DNA of 6,323 bases, taken from positions 1-6,323 of the forward strand of contig WFUY01000237.1 in NCBI GenBank assembly GCA_015484715.1. Direction: 5' to 3'. Position numbers and translations under genes: made by a program. How positions within the stretch are numbered: the first letter of the stretch is position 1; every line of letters begins with the position of its first letter. The DNA is from Thermoflexales bacterium (GTDB taxonomy: Bacteria; Chloroflexota; Anaerolineae; S140-20). Below the pieces are notes generated by a model. That model did no database searches. It worked only from the letters and a program-made list of their open reading frames with translations, and had not been told where the DNA came from. Shown here in pieces: positions 5,271 to 6,323 of this stretch.

Positions 5271-5693
5271 GTGCAGCTCACCCGCAGTGCGGATTATGCC
5301 CTCCGGGCGGTGATAGACATCGCCATCCACCAGGATCGAGGGTATGTGCCCACCCACGAAGTGGCCCGACGCCAGGGCATTCCACCCGCTTTGCTGGCCA
5401 AACTCATCCCCGCCCTCGTCCGGGCTGGCCTTCTCATCAGCCAGCGGGGGGCTCGGGGAGGGCTCAAGCTGGCTCGTCCGGCGGCCGGGATTAGCATGCG
5501 GGAGGTCGTCGAGGCCATCGAAGGACCAATCGCGCTGAACCGCTGCACGGTGATCCCCACCCAGTGCGACCTGACCGACCGCTGTGCCCTCCACTCCGTC
5601 TGGGAGAAGGCACAGACCTACCTGGTCCACCTGCTGGAGACCACATCCCTGGCCGAACTGGCGCGGCAGCAGGAAGCGCTCAACCGGGAATAA
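5271..5693 (+). CDS. Rrf2-family transcriptional regulator, probable Fe-S cluster sensor
   Basis: The 140-aa product begins MQLTRSADYALRAV, the Rrf2 family signature. A winged helix-turn-helix spans about 26-69, with VARRQGIPPALLAKLIPALV as the DNA-reading part and RGARGGLKLAR (59-69) as the wing. Three cysteines, C92, C99 and C105 (CX6CX5C), sit where IscR, NsrR and RirA bind an Fe-S cluster, so it likely senses iron-sulphur status, nitric oxide or redox. The spacing differs from the CX5CX5C of IscR, so the class is open. I chose the GTG at 5271 because it yields the canonical N-terminus; GGAGAGAGG (5257-5265) lies 5 nt upstream. A GTG at 5265 is the alternative, and the long upstream extension of the frame is noncoding. 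A strong promoter with a palindrome precedes it, suggesting autoregulation. Confidence 0.9.
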   Translation: MQLTRSADYALRAVIDIAIHQDRGYVPTHEVARRQGIPPALLAKLIPALVRAGLLISQRGARGGLKLARPAAGISMREVVEAIEGPIALNRCTVIPTQCDLTDRCALHSVWEKAQTYLVHLLETTSLAELARQQEALNRE

Positions 5694-5702
5694 GCTCACG
5701 AG

Positions 5703-6323
5703 ATGACCGCCAGGCGATGGGCTCTCTTCATCGTGATCAACATCCTCGTCTCCGTGGCAGCGACGCTGACCACACTGACGCTGTGGGAGCGATGGCAGGC
5801 GGGGCCACCGACGCCAACACCCAGTCCGCCCACTCCGGTCGCATCGCTGCCGACGCTGACGAGACCACCGGAGCCCACCCTGCCACCACCGACGCCGACG
5901 CCGGTCATCTACATCGTTCAGCCGGGAGATACCCCCAGCACCATCGCCCAGGCCTTTGGCGTGGCAACGGTGGACCTCCTGGCCGTCAACGGTCTGACAG
6001 AGTTCGACCTGATCCATCCCGGTGACGTGCTGGTGATCCCCCTGACCCCAGCGGTCGGGGAGGCCGCCACTTCGATCCCGTCAACGGCCACCATCGCTCC
6101 CCCAACGCCTATACCATCGCCCTCCCCACCGCCGAGCCCGACTCCCAGCGGTCCCATTGAGGTCCGCATCGAGAAAGTGCTGGCCCCAGGAGAGCTGGCA
6201 GGGGAGACGGTGGTGATCGTCAATCGGGGCCGGCTGGTCAATCTGGAGGGATGGACCTTGAGCAGCGATGGGTCGGCCAGCTACACCTTCCCCTACCTGG
6301 TCCTGAACACCGGGGTGACCATC
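5703..6323 (+). CDS. Membrane-anchored LysM and lamin-tail domain protein (3' end outside window)
   Basis: The frame stays open for 207 codons to the window edge. Residues 1-5 are basic (MTARR) and 6-27 are hydrophobic, giving a signal anchor or uncleaved signal peptide with the rest outside. A Pro/Thr linker (33-67) leads to a LysM domain (about 69-113: YIVQPGDTPSTIAQAFGV, then HPGDVLVIPL), which binds peptidoglycan or other GlcNAc glycans. A second Pro/Ser/Thr linker (about 114-150) precedes a region from 152 resembling a lamin-tail domain (VVIVNRG at 170-176, LEGWTLSS at 181-188, SYTFPYLVLNTG at 193-204), incomplete here. Such layouts are common in Chloroflexota envelope proteins. The ATG at 5703 is 9 nt after the Rrf2 stop with only a weak ribosome site, so coupling to the upstream gene is likely. 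The exact function is unknown. Confidence 0.8.
   Translation, partial: MTARRWALFIVINILVSVAATLTTLTLWERWQAGPPTPTPSPPTPVASLPTLTRPPEPTLPPPTPTPVIYIVQPGDTPSTIAQAFGVATVDLLAVNGLTEFDLIHPGDVLVIPLTPAVGEAATSIPSTATIAPPTPIPSPSPPPSPTPSGPIEVRIEKVLAPGELAGETVVIVNRGRLVNLEGWTLSSDGSASYTFPYLVLNTGVTI

Noticed and set aside
5190..6017. 275-aa minus-strand frame opposite Rrf2 and the LysM gene
   Set aside because: It runs antisense to the Rrf2 and LysM reading frames and through the promoter, and has Arg/Gly-rich shadow composition.

Overview
The window is GC-rich, gene-dense bacterial DNA with two divergent transcription units and the edges of two further genes. Lineage is inferred, not proven. A membrane-anchored LysM plus lamin-tail protein with Pro/Thr linkers, an uridine-kinase-like protein fused to a ThrRS-like N-terminus, a minCDE-rodA cluster and intergenic heptad repeats together suggest a Chloroflexota bacterium, perhaps of the Anaerolineae/Thermoflexus kind.

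Minus strand, read right to left: minC (3098-2400), minD (2355-1540), minE (1540-1274) and rodA (1262-147) form a tight operon. An extended -10 promoter lies just upstream of minC. MinCDE places the division site by inhibiting FtsZ near the poles, and RodA is the SEDS glycosyltransferase of lateral wall growth, so the operon couples division placement to cell elongation. Beyond rodA is a 109-nt gap filled largely by a 7-bp periodic repeat, then the first 12 codons of another minus-strand gene that leaves the window (37-1).

Plus strand: a 202-nt divergent intergenic region (3099-3300) holds the minC promoter, a probable promoter for the kinase and a second, degenerate block of the same heptad repeat. 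The 587-aa kinase (3301-5064) has TGS-like and ThrRS editing-like domains followed by a P-loop nucleoside kinase domain. A 206-nt gap (5065-5270) follows. It contains a foldable element closed by a perfect 13-bp inverted repeat, a near-consensus sigma-70 promoter (TTGACA-17-TACAAT) and a palindrome with a T8 tract over the predicted transcription start. That promoter drives an Rrf2-family regulator with three cysteines (probable Fe-S sensor, 5271-5693). Nine bases later comes the start of a LysM/lamin-tail envelope protein (5703 to the window end), probably co-transcribed with it.

The most unusual parts are the 5065-5270 region and the shared heptad repeats on both flanks of the min-rodA operon. 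No CRISPR array, tRNA, rRNA or insertion sequence was seen. No gene-free stretch exceeds 300 bases.
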